Shown piece by piece: positions 13,301 through 26,300 of a stretch of DNA of 64,000 nt. Source of the stretch: Brasenia schreberi (lineage: Eukaryota; Streptophyta; Magnoliopsida; Nymphaeales; Cabombaceae). Location of the stretch: NCBI GenBank assembly GCA_036023115.1, contig JAYKKT010000041.1, positions 3,435,501 to 3,499,500 on the forward strand, given 5' to 3'. The notes beneath the pieces were generated by a model. The model was not told the origin of the DNA, made no database searches, and saw only the letters and a list, made by a program, of their open reading frames with translations. Within the stretch, counting starts at the first letter, position 1. Each line of letters opens with the position of its first letter. The position numbers were made by a program, and so were the translations under genes.

Positions 13301-14320
13301 TCATTCAGATCGATTCTAGTGAAATTATTATAAGGGACTTCAAACGTTCCTCATGTAGATATTTCTGAATTTTGTTTGACGTGTTTTTATTTTATACATG
13401 TTTTTCAACTGAATGCTAGTTTTGGTTTATGTTTTTTTGTTTCGTCTTATGATTTTTTTTTGTTAATTATGAATCTTAGCAGTTTAGTTTTGTTATTGAA
13501 TTTTGTTCTAGATATGTCATGACTATAATTTTGTACTAATTTTTACTGATTGGGTGGCCAGGCTTTCTGTCACTCTCCTTCGGTACTTTGGGCTTTCTGT
13601 TGTAACTGTTCAAGTGCTATCATATGTTAGTTAGCTTGTAAAATACAAGAGAGGACCTGTATTTTGTTATTATTATTCATGGCTTTTAGTGCTTTAATGA
13701 CTTTCGTGGTTCTTGGTGATATGCCAAAATCAGTTTCTTGGATATCCTGCTTAGCGTGCTACAAGTAGTTTTAGCTATTAAGTGTGTGCAATGCTGTGCA
13801 TTCAGCTCAGAGCTAACAGAGCCTTTAGCATTAAGTGTTACCTGACCCTTTTCCTCACTTGTCTGGGTTCACTAGAGTGTGGCCGAATTTAAGTGCTTTC
13901 ACATGGAGGTACCTTTTGCCAAGAGGCCCTACCAGAATGTAGACCCATGACTGATGCCCTTTGTTAAATGACTTTTGCATTGTCTATAAACAGGTGTTCT
14001 TGAGCAATATTATTTCTCCTAGACACTGATGTTCCCTCTTTCCTATGGATCAAAGGGATTCCTCTTGGATTACATAACATAATATTAAATTTTTATAGCA
14101 AAGAGCAATTTTTTCCAAAGGAAATCCCATTTTAGCATTTGCATGAAGTATTTCTTTTTTGGTAGAAGGATTTGCATAAAGCTTGATTTTTAGTTTGTGA
14201 GTATTGTTTTTTTTATGTTTTCCTGATTCACTGTTTGCACTGCTCTGTCATTGTTTTGGCCATGATTGTCCTAATACTGATATACAGTTCTCATTGATGT
14301 CTGTTGTTCTTTCTTGTTAT
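10400..14320. other. Probable first intron of uL14m; no gene recognised
   Basis: Mostly unique-looking AT-rich DNA. It contains the GATACG palindromic repeat (12040-12240), a short direct repeat of 'aataagaaccataaaaataag' type (about 12325 and 12510), and a 12840-13125 stretch with a 95-residue open frame that resembles nothing I know. Confidence 0.4.
12040..12240. repeat. GATACG palindromic repeat, copy 1
   Basis: A cluster of GATACG/CGTATC words in both orientations, including the perfect 14-bp palindrome GTATCGTACGATAC at 12212-12225. A second copy of this module is at 40270-40440. It is a dispersed plant repeat of unknown class and is noncoding. Confidence 0.55.
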
Positions 14321-14327
14321 TTGGCAG

Positions 14328-17300
14328 GGTGCTTGTTAGATTGCTTTCTAAGTTATCCACTACAAATATGAATTCTTACTTGTCGCGCACATGGACAACT
14401 GGTATAGAGTCATTCTTTAATTATTTATTTGAGGATCTAACTGCCTATATCCATATTTTTCATGTCAATAGAGCAATATTTTGAATGATCTACATATGTT
14501 TTGGTTAGTGCTATGGCTTTCCATAATGTATCAATCCTTTGCAGATCGGTTGCCCATTACACTTCATCTGTAATTATGAAAAATGGAAAGAGGATATCTT
14601 CAATATGTTCTTGTAGTGTTCGTAACTGTTGTGTTATATGATTTGAATTTGTGTTTCTAACAAGAGTGAATGATAGCTTGAGTGGTTTCAATCCAATAAA
14701 ATTAGTGTGTTCATATCTTAATTTAGCTCCATTAAGTTATTGTTGTAATGAGCTGTTTTATATTTCTGCTTGTGATATGATTATTTAGAAGTTGGTGGAG
14801 AAGATCTTGCAATTTATAACTTTTTGTAGTTAATATGTTCCAACCACAGAGAGAAAAATCTTTTCATGGTGGTCCTTTATTGCATTTATGAATACGATCT
14901 CTCCCTTTAATTAAGGTTGAAAGAAGAGGAGACAAAGTTTTAGTTCCTCCGCTATGTTATTTTCTTGTTCTTTTTCTTCTTCTGTTTGTGTTTCATCCAA
15001 GACTCAACATCCGCTGTCTTTATCTAATCTTCTTGACTGAAGCCTTCAATGCCATGTTACAGTGGAAGAACCAAACAATGTATATTCCAGGAATCGACGA
15101 TCGGGGCAGCCTTCTTCTCCCAAACGTTGTTGGTAAACGATAGAACAATCAAATTCGAGATATGGGATACTGCTGGGCAGGAGAGATACCATAGTCTGGC
15201 TCCCATGTATTATCGGGGAGCAGCTGCCGCCATTATCGTTTATGGCATAACGAATCCAGATCCTTTTTCACGGGCAAAGAAGTGGGCACAGGAGCTGAAA
15301 AAGCAAGGTAACCCTAACACAATGATGGCACTTGCTGGAAATAAAGCGGATTTGTTTGAGAGAAGAAAAGTCACACAGGAGGAAGGTCGAGCATATGCTG
15401 AGGATAATGTTTTTTTTTCATAGAAACATCAACAATGATCACAATTCATGTGAATGAAATTTTTTATGAAATAACAAAGAGACTGCCATGGGCCCAATTT
15501 GCACAGAATCCGCCAGGAATGGTTCTTGTTGACAGAATGGCCGCATAATCATGGTTGAAGGTATGATCACAATGTGGAGAGGGAACTTGCATGTTAAGTG
15601 TTTGATGAAATGCCCAAGGGGGATGTTAACTTTGCATGCCATTTGTTCGATTTGAATGCTTCAAAGAAGCAAAATCTTATCATTATGGCTTGTGAAGTGG
15701 AGAAGCTACATGCTGAGGGTGCTAATGCAGAGAAAGAGGATTACAAAGAGTTTTTCAAGGTCAAGAGACAACTAAAAACAGAATTAAAAACAAATATAAG
15801 ATAGAGTGTAGAAAAACAGTGCATCACCACAGTTGCTTGACAAAGTAAATCATCATATAGAAGTGGAAAGAGGAAATTATTTGTATGAATTGAGGCAGTA
15901 TCACCAAGAAGCATGAAGATTAAGACCTTGAGTTGCTAAAATAAACAACCAAGAGGCCTGAAAAAAATCGGCTGCAACCACCATTTGAAGGGGCGCAAAA
16001 TCGATTAGTATGAGAAGCTTTATGTATTCTGTTGTTATTTAAGTAGTAGAGAGAGGACAGTAGGACACCCAACCAACACATCGGCAATAACAACCATGTG
16101 AAAGAGCGTAGGAAAAGCCGATTGAAGTGTGTATGGTGTAAATAGTACCTTTCACCATAAAAAATCAACTTCCTTAAGAGTAGGAGTATGACTTCTAAAG
16201 TGTTGCTACCCAATCACTTCATAAAGAAAAAGAAAGAGAGGGAGCAATTGATACCCATAGAAGCGTTGTGTGCTACGAAAGTGTGTTCTTAATTGATACA
16301 AGTTGATTTCAAGATGCCTCCGAGAGATCATTAAAGTTGTGTGAAGGAAGAACTAGTTTTTTTGGGCAAGTTTCGAGTTCAAAGCATCTCACCCCCAATT
16401 TGAGGGGGGTGTTAAGAATATGTTGATTTTGTGTTAGTTATATAATTTTTTATATTTGGTATTACTGTAATTGCCTATAGTACTAAGAGTATTTTGTTCT
16501 TTTTTTTATATTGACTAGTCCATTATATAAGGATTGGTCGAGCTTGTAATCGTGAAGGGTTTTAAGTTTAATAGAGAGAAAGAGGGGGGGGCTCCATTGG
16601 GGGGCCTGCCTTTCTTTCTGATCACTATTTTCTTTTCACATTTCTTTTTCATTATTTTTTGGTTTTTCATGTATGATCGTACACGACGTATTTCTCTGCG
16701 AATCTCTGCAATTCTTTCAGTCAAAGATGGATGTTTCTTGATGCGAAGAAAATGGCCTTTATCAATGGAAGTATGTCTTGTTTGTTAGAAGACAAACTAT
16801 CTGCGTATGAAGCTATGCCTCTTTTGCCTCTCATGATCATTCCCCTTTCATCCTTGAAAGAAAAGTTACTCGTGCATACCGTTTTTCAAGATATAATTTT
16901 GTTTCTCCTTGTGCAAACAGAAGAATAATCAGATATACATAAACATCAGATTCAACTTAGCTGAGAAGATGGTAAAGTAGCGGGTTGTTTCTGTGCAGTC
17001 GCCGCTCCTGTTCTCTTTCTTTCTCGCTGAAAGTTACAATCGGCTGATAGGGTTTCGTGCCCTTAAATATCAGCTTTATAATGATAGTCTAATTTACCTA
17101 AATACCATTAATGAGGCTTATTTAAAACTAACTTTAAAAATAAAATAAAGCAGAACATAATACAGAAGTTAAATAACAAATAAACACATGTGAAGTTGCC
17201 ATGTCTTGATATTTCTTTTATTTTGAATGCTTCAACACTCCCCCTCAAGTTGGGTGAAAGATGGATGTTACACCCAACTTGCTACATAATTTCATAAGAG

Positions 17301-20300
17301 TTACCTGAATGTAGACCTATCTGGTAAGTGACATAATACATAAGAGGTTTCTGTGAAGTGCCTTCGTAAGGATATCAGCACAATAACTTCCTGACCTCAC
17401 ATGTTCTAGCTGAAATTCCTTAGTGTGTATGCTGTCTTGTATAAAGTGGCAATCAATTTCAATATATTTTATCCTCTCATGATAGACTGGGTTAGAGGCT
17501 ATCTGTATTGCTGCTTTACTGTTACAAAATATAGGAATAGAGTCACCTGAATGTAGACCTATCTCCATTAGTAGAGAACGCAACTACTTTCCTTCACATA
17601 TGTCAGATGCAATTGCTCTATATTCAGCTTCTGTTATTGACCTTATTACAACTGATGGACGTATATATTTGTATGACCATTGTCCTTATATAGAATTCCT
17701 TGTCCAAGTGTAGCTTTTAAATATCTTAGTATATAAAAGACGACATCCATATGGGACATTGATGGTGACTGACTGCATGAGTCTACTGACGATGCTTACT
17801 GCATATGCAATGTCTGGACGTGTGATGGTCAAATATATAAGTTTTTCAACAAGTTGTTGATATCTAGTTATATCCACCTTATCAGCTCCATAATCTATTC
17901 AGAGTTTCTGATTAACATCTATAGGAGTATATATTGGTTTGCAATTTTTCAATTTAACCTCTTGCAGTAAGTCCAACGTATAGTTTCTTTGATTTAAGAA
18001 GATATTAGTGCCTGAGTAAGCCACTTCAATACCCAGAAAATAATGTAATCTTCCTAAATCCTTGATATCAAAGAATCGATGTAGATCCTGTTTTAATTTT
18101 TGAATTTTTTCAACGTCATCTCTTGTCACAATAATATCATCAACATATATTAATAATACTGTCAGCCTCTTCCCCTTTTTAAAAAATAATGTGTGATCAC
18201 TCACACACTTCTGATATCCAAGATTGATGATGCTTCTACTGAACTTTTCAAACCATACTCTAAGAGACTATTTTAGTCCATAGGTTGCCTTCTTTAACCT
18301 ACAAACTTTATTCTCCGAATTTGCATAGCCAGGTGGTAATTCCATATAGACTTCTTCTTTGAGTTCTTGTAAAAACACATTTTTCATATCCAGCAACCAC
18401 ATAATCCAATTCTTTTGGGCTGCAATACTGTAATGACTCGTATAGATGTGAGTTTTGCTAAAGGTGCAAATGTTTCTTCATAATCAGTCCCATATGACTG
18501 ACTGTAACCACGAGCCACTAATAGTGCTTTATATCTCTCTAATGTCCCATCAGCTTTTAATTTCACAGTATACACCCATTTACAACTTACTGCTTTTCTT
18601 CATGGTGGCAGATCATTGACTTCCCATGTCTAATTCTTTTTAAGTGCCTGAAGCTCAGATTTTATAGCTTCGACCCAGTGTTTCTGTTGAGAGGCTTCAT
18701 AAAAATTCTTTGGGATTTGATATAATTCAGCCTTTAACACAAAATTTTGATAATTGGGAGATAGTTGATCATAAGAAATAAATTTTGAAATTGGATACTT
18801 ACCACATAGTCTTTTCCCTTTTCTGTGAGCTATGGGAACATTCAAATCATCTTCTTCAAATGGTTCAATTGAATCTAAGGTAGGTACTCCCCCTTGGTTC
18901 GTGGTGTCTATAGAATTGGGCATAATTATATTCCTCTTTTCTTTTTTATACACTTGAGTCTCCTTTTCTTTGTGTTGTTGATCATCTTATGCAACAGAGT
19001 GATCTTCATCAGCCTCATCACTAGTAATGTTGATTGGGAGAACAGTATCTTCGATGGTAGAGTTTGACAAGTCAGTAGAATTGTTGAAGAAGGAAAATGT
19101 TTCAAAGAATGTTACATCCATGGAGATGTACTTTCTATGTGAATTGGTGTCATAACAAATATATCCCTTTTTTCACAAGAATATCCAATAAAGACACATT
19201 TGACAGCTCTTGGATTAAGTTTATCCCTAAATTGACTATGAACATTGGCATACACATCCAAACACTCTAGGGATAAGGTGAAATGGATTAACATTAGGTT
19301 TGAGCATGTGAAATGGAGATTTTCCACCAAGGATCACAGAGGGAAGTTTGTTAATGAGATAGACAGCTGTAAGTATCGCTTCTGGCCAAAAATATTTTGG
19401 AACGTTGTGCTTAAACAAGAGAGTTCGAGCAATTTCCAAAATGTGTCTGTTTTTTCTTTCAGCAATTTTGTTGTGGGGTGTACACACAGGAAGTTTGATG
19501 AAGAATCTCATGACTTTAAAGATATGATTCCAAAGTACAACAACAATAACTAAGCCTTTTCCTATACTAGACGGGGTCGGCTAAATGATTCCAAAGTAGA
19601 ATTACAAAATTCATCATCATTATCAGATCTAAGGATTTTAATTGTGTACCCAAACTGAGTCTTAATTAGATTGTGAACCATAGGGAAAATAGATGATATT
19701 TCTTACTTCGATTTCATAAGGTAAACAAATGTGAGCCTGGAATAGTCATCAATGAAAGTAACAAAGTATTTAAAATTTCCCAAAGAAGGTATCAAACATG
19801 GACCCCATACATCAGAATGTATTAACTCAAATGAAACTGACGACTTAGAATTACTACTAGAAAATGAGGCTCTATGATGTTTAGCTCTCTGACATACATC
19901 ACATTGAATAATCAGGTCTTTTGGGATTACAAAAGGAACAAACTCACGAATCTTAGACACAAGCAAATGTCCTAATCTACTATGCCAAAGTCTTATTTCT
20001 TCTTCTGCTTGCGTAACTGCTAATGCTCTTCTCTGTATTATAGGGTGTGGATCAGGAAGTAGATACAACCCATTCTTCAATTCACCACGTCCAAAGGTTC
20101 TTCCTGTCCTCAGATCCTGAAACACATAGCTAGAAGGAGAAAAAGTGATTGAACAATTCATATCTCTAACCAAAAAGCTTACAGAAAGTAAATTTATTGA
20201 AAATTTGGAAATGTATATCACTGAATTAAGTTTAAAATTCTTCCCTTCAATTTCTCCTGTTCCTTTCATTGGAATTAAAGAACCATTTGTCATCTTTACA

Positions 20301-23300
20301 TATTGAGGTGTAGGAGTAACTTTATATTCTTTAAAATTAGATTTATCTCCTACCATATGATCTGTAGCCCCTGAGTCAATCACCCAATAATTTGAGTATA
20401 TAGAATTTTTTCCAGAGAAGTTACCACTAATACTATAGGAAGTAGGCTAGTTCATTTCAATCTTTGGTGATGAAGTCGAAGGTTGATCACGAAGTCGATT
20501 TTCTATTTTTGCAAGTTGTCTTTTCAATTCAGCCATTTCATCTATAGGATTTGGTTCTGCCTTTTCTTTTTCAGATGTAGCAGCAACATGACTGCCATAG
20601 TTTTTGTACTCTTCAGATTTTCCAATAATTTCCCAGCAATGTTTTCTTGTGTGTCTTCTTTTCCCATAATGTGTACATTGAAGCTTGTTTTTATCTTCAT
20701 AATTCTGAAATCTTCCTCTTCTATGGCCTTTGCCTAAATCTCTACGTCTCTGGTAATTCATATTACCTCTACCCGCAAATGCAGATTTTTCGGTTTGAGT
20801 ATGTTCTCCTTTCTCTAGGTTTTTATGATCTTTCTCTCTCAATAAGAGTGAATATACTATTCCTAGTGATGACAGATTTTCTTTGCTAAGAATATTTAAG
20901 TTGATTGAGTCATATTCTGGTGAGACTCCTCAGAGTAAATCAAATACTTTTTGAATGTCACTTTTTGTTGTTCTTTCTTTCACACAGTGAGTGCATTTGT
21001 TTTCCATAAAGTATCTCTGTTCATTCCACAATTCTCTTAATTCTCCATAATACTCACTAACTGATCTAGTACCTTGTCGACATCTCCTTATTTTCTCAAT
21101 AATCTCATATTCTTTGGCAATATTACTTTGTCTTGAAAACGCTTCTTCAATCGCTGCCCAAATCTCTACAGAAGCCATGAGCTTACTAAGACTGATTCAT
21201 TGATTGAAGAAGCCATGAGCTTACTAAGACATCATCTTTGGACCATCTCTCAAAATCTGCATTGTCTTCATCTGGTTATGGCTGGCTTGGTTTAATCATT
21301 GATAATGTCTCTCGAGCACGTAGAACTAACTCAATTGACCTTGCCCATTCTTTGTAATTTCTTCCTTCCAAACAAATATTTGTGATTTGGAATGACTAGT
21401 TTTTGTTCGTTACCACCTATAGCTGATCGTTGTTCCTCTTTCATCCTTCTTTCCATTATTTATATACTTGAGTATGTGAACTAATATAACTGTATTTGTT
21501 TCTGACAGGAAATATTCTGCAATTCCAGCTGCTAGTGTACTTATTATTGTTTCACTTCAATATAGATAAGATGCAGTCGATAGTTGATGTCACACAATAT
21601 GATATGCAGCAGCAGTTTAGACAAAACAAAACAAATATGCATACCTCGCCTTGCCAATCATTTAATATATGTTCCTCTTATAGTATGTTTTGTCGATCTG
21701 ACAATCTGCGTTTAGATCAGTTTAACATACACTAGATGCAGTTTGTACTTAATACGTAGTAAATTATGTGTGGCTGATTTCTTGGTGAAGATGAGACATA
21801 TATTTGGCCTATTATGTGCCATATTCTGTCTTGCCAAACAAGAGGAACCAAATACTTGGCCTGTTATATACTTGATTCCCGATTCACTTCAGTGAAAATA
21901 AATATTTGGCCTGTTATATGCCAAAGTCTGCCCTGTCCATTCAACGACAGGCCAATTTAATTCTGCAATGGCTTTATATGCTAAATTCTGCCCTGTCCAT
22001 CCAACGACGGGCTGATTCACTTCAGCAACAGCTTTCTTCAATACAGTTTATACCTATAATGCGCGTGCAATGCTCTGATACCATGTGCAAACAGAAGAAT
22101 AATAAGATATACATAAACATGAGATTCAACTTAGCTGAGAAGATGGCAAAGTAGTGGGTTGTTTCTATGCAATCGCCGCCCTTGTTCTCTTTCTTTCTCG
22201 CTGAAAGTTACAATCGGTTGATAGGGTTTCACGCCCTTAAATATCAACTTTATAATGATAGTCTAATTTACCTAAATGCCATTAATGAGGCTTATTTAAA
22301 ACTAACTTTAAAAATAAAATAAAGCAGAACATAATACAGAAAATAAATAACAAATAAACACAGGTGAAGTTGCCGTCTCTTGATATTTCTTTTATCTATT
22401 TGAATGCTTAACAACTCCGCCCATGTAAGGGATCACCCTTGCATTGCCGGTCCCAAGGCCGAATAAAGGAGGAGGGTTGTGTTAGGCTTCAGACAACCAG
22501 CGTAAAACTTCGTCGGATTTTTACAACATAGATTACAAAAATTATGAGTATTGCTTTGGGGCGTCCCCGCCTAGCGACATGCTGCAGAGCCCGAATGCAG
22601 TAAGAAGTAAGCAAGGGCTACTACATTTTCGCCCGAATGTAGTGAATCAATTGCAGAGAGGGTTCCCACATCATGGACGGGTGTGGGTAAAGAAGTTAGT
22701 CTCGCTACGTTGCCGCCCGAATGTAGTGAAAAATTTTCAGAGAGGGTCTCCGCATTTTGATTATGGACAGATGCGGGGGGTAAGGAAGCTAGTCCTAGAT
22801 AATAAGATTCGTATTGGTTCTTGGAATATTGGAACATTATCGGGTAAGCTAATGGAGGTGGTAGATACTATGATTCGGAGAAAGATTCATATTCTATGTT
22901 TACAAGAGACAAAATGGGTTGGAGAAAAAGCAAAGGAGATAGAGGATACATGTTTTAAATTATGGTACTCATGTAAAGAAAGGCTTGAAACGGAGTTGGT
23001 ATTATCATAAATAAAGATTTAAAGGAGAGTGTAGTCGACATACAACAATATGGTGACTGAATCATGACGTTGAAATTAGTGTTAGGAGCAGAGGTTTTGA
23101 ATGTAGTTTGTGCTTACGCACCCCAAGTAGGATTGGAAGATAGTATAAAGACAGCTTTTTGGGAAGAGTTAGATAAGGTATTTCAAAAGATTCCACAAAG
23201 GGAGATGATTTGTTTAGGAGGAGATTTAAATGGACATGTCGGTAAAGAGGCATTAGGATATCAAGGGATTCATGGACACTTTGGTTTTGGGGATATAAAC

Positions 23301-26300
23301 GAGGAAGGTAGGGAGATTTTAAATTTTGCTATGTCATTTGATCTCTTTATAGTCAATACAATCTTCAAAAAACGAGATGAACATTTAATTACTTATAAGA
23401 GTGGCTTATCATAAACACAAATTGATTACTTTATTTGTAGAAAAAAAAAGATAGAGCATGTTGTAAAGATTGTAAGGTAATTCCAGGAGAAAGCTTAACC
23501 ACCCAACATCGACTTTTAGTTATGGATTTACAAATAAAAAAATGGACAAAGAAGAAAAGAGTGCATCGAGCTATTCGGACTAAATGGTGGAACCTCAAAA
23601 GCGAGAAAGAAGATATATTTAAACAGAAAGTCCTTTAAGGAGATGTTTGGAATTATGTTGGCACACCCTGTGATATGTGGAACAATATGGCTATACATAT
23701 TAGGAAAGTGGTGAAAGATGTGTTAGGGGTATCTAAGGGAGGTGTACCGGCACAAAAAGAAGCTTGGTGGTGGAGTGAAGTGGTACAAAATAAAATCAAG
23801 GTAAAGAGGGCATGCTACAAATTACATTATGCTAAGAAAACTAATGAAACTTTAGAAGCTTATAAGAAAGCAAAGAAGGAAGCGAAAAAGGCCGTTAGTG
23901 AAGCAAAAGCTAAGATTTGAGAGACTTATATAAAAAACTCAACTCAAAAGAGGGTGAAAGAGATATTTTTAGGATAGCTAGGGCTAAAGATAGGAAAACT
24001 AAAGATCTTAATTATGTTAGATGCATAAAAGACGAGGATGAAAAAATTCTAGTGGCAAATGATGATATAAGAAATAGATGGAAAAACTATTTTTATAATC
24101 TTTTTAATAAAAATAAAGATGTTAGTATTAGTTTAGGAGATTTAGCCAAGTCAGAAAAGTATACAAATTACAGTTTCTACCGACGTATTCAAAAGAATGA
24201 AGTCAAAGAGGCTCTTAAACATATGAAGAGTGGTAAATCGGTAGGACCAGATAATATTCCTATAGAAGTTTGGAAAATACTAGGAGAAATAGGAATCACT
24301 TGGCTCACAAGACTATTTAATGAAATATGAAAAAACCAAAAGATGCCCGAGGAATGGAGAGCAAGTACACTTATACCCATATATAAGAATAAGGGAGACA
24401 TTCAAAATTGTGTGAATTATCGAGATATCAAGTTAATAAGTCATACTATGAAATTATGAGAAAGAATTATCGAACGTAGGTTAAGACAAGTATCAAGTAC
24501 AACAGAGAACCAATTTGGATTTATGCCAGGCAGATCTACTATTGAAGCAATTCACCTTTTGAGACGTCTTATGGAACATTGATATTTATTGATCTAGAAA
24601 AAGCTTATGATAGGGTACCGAGGGAGGTTCTTTGGAGAACTTTGGAAAAAAGAGGTATCCCATTGACATATATTAACCTTATAAGAGACATGTATGATGG
24701 TGCAAAAACATGTGTGAGGACTCTTGAAGGAACGACAACTTCTTTGAAGTTAATATTGGGTTACATCAAGGATCAAATTTAAGTCCATACTTATTAATAA
24801 TGGTGATGGATGAGTTAACAAAACATATTTACCTTGGTGTATGTTATTTGCAGATGACATTGTATTAGTGGAGGAGTCCAAGGAAAAAGTTAATAGAAAA
24901 TTGGAACTATGGAGAGAAACATTAGAAAGCAAAGGCCTCCGACTTAGTAGAACAAAGACAGAATATATGGAATGTAAGTTTGATCATTTGGCTACTTCAG
25001 AGGACATAGAAATTAAAATTGGCACACATTGTATTCCCCAAAAGGAAAATTTTAAATACCTAGGGTCAATTTTTCAAAGTGATGGAAGAATTGATGAAGA
25101 TGTTACATATAGAATTAATGCTGGTTGGTTAAAATGGAGAGGAGCATCAGGTATTCTTTGTGATAAGAAGATACCATTAAAATTAAAAGGTAAATATTAT
25201 AGAGCAGCAATTAGGCCTGCCATGTTTTATGGTTCTGAGTGTTGGGCATTTAATCATCAACATGTACAAAAGATGTTTGTGACAGAAATGAAGATGTTGA
25301 GATGGATGAGTGGTCATACAAGAAAAGACCTTATACATAATGAGGTTATTAGAAACAAATTAGGAGTGACACCAATAGAGGATAAAATGAGAGAACATCG
25401 TTTAAGATGGTTTGGACATATAGAAAGAAGATCAAAAGAAGAACCTGTAAGAAGGTTAGAAAAACTAAATTGGGAAAATATTAAAAGAGGTAGAGGACGA
25501 CCACAAAAGTGGAAAGAAACAATAAAGAATGATCTAGCTTATTGCGAGTTAACTGCTAACATGGCACACGATAGGGATCTTTGGAAACAAAGAATCCATG
25601 TAGCCGACCCCGTCTAGTATGGGAAAAGGCTTAGTTGTTGTTGTTTGAATGCTTAACACTCCTTTCATTCTCACATGCATTTCATCGATATTTTACCTTG
25701 AAAAGGATAGACTTGCCCTTTGTCATTGTAGTTAATCTCAACTAATAATTTCCTTGATGAGGTTGTAAAATGTTGCAGCTAATCCTCGTTGTTACATCGG
25801 TAACAATATGACTGGATAGAGATGTCAATGTGGGCCAGGCCGAACCTGGCCCTGGTGGGCTGAGAAAAATGTAGACCAGGTCTGGACAGGCCCTTTAAGG
25901 GTATATGTATATGTATATATATATATGTATATATATGTGTATATATATGGTCCTGTGGGCCAGGCTGGCCCCACCGGTGTTGGGCCCCCGGGCCAAACTG
26001 GACGGGCAGAAATGTCTGTGGCATGCATTTTGACATCTTTATAACTGGATGTTCAGGAAACAACTATAACTTGCCATGATCCAGCTAATGATTTAATGTT
26101 TGACCATGAATATGGGTGCTAGTTTGAATTTGCTTAGTATGTTTTAAGAAAAAACTACTCTGCTGTGTTTCTGTGCTGACTTTATGTTGAACCTGCCGTT
26201 TCTTGTCCATCATCATCGTTGCGTGTTTCTTTTCTGTAATATGATTCTTTGGTATATTGTAGTGTTCAACCTGATTGTTATGTGCTCATTCATTCTTTTG

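Larger units (their letters stand above)
16910..22413 (-). mobile_element. Ty1/copia LTR retrotransposon, complete but mutated
   Basis: LTRs lie at 16910-17237 and 22084-22413. By eye they differ at about 20-25 positions, plus small indels. The primer-binding site abuts the 5' LTR (22071-22083, reading TGGTATCAGAGCA in element sense, initiator-Met tRNA type). The polypurine tract is at 17238-17251. Element order on the minus strand: gag (21178-20930, and a zinc-knuckle region at 20842-20447 with a degenerate [14 protein letters not shown]), protease DSGATDHM (20383), pre-integrase HSRLGH, integrase (HSDVWGP, DDYSR, then 19511-19236), reverse transcriptase (YVDDI at 18204-17899) and RNase H (17583-17317). 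The frames are broken by stops, so it is not autonomous. Target duplication CTCCT is at 16905-16909 and, beyond the nested LINE, at 25659-25663. The leader (21840-22035) has internal repeats of about 58 bp. Confidence 0.9.

Noticed and set aside
16905..22418. CTCCT and ACTCC as an imperfect copia target duplication
   Set aside because: ACTCC at 22414 is the LINE start; the true second CTCCT is at 25659-25663 beyond the LINE.
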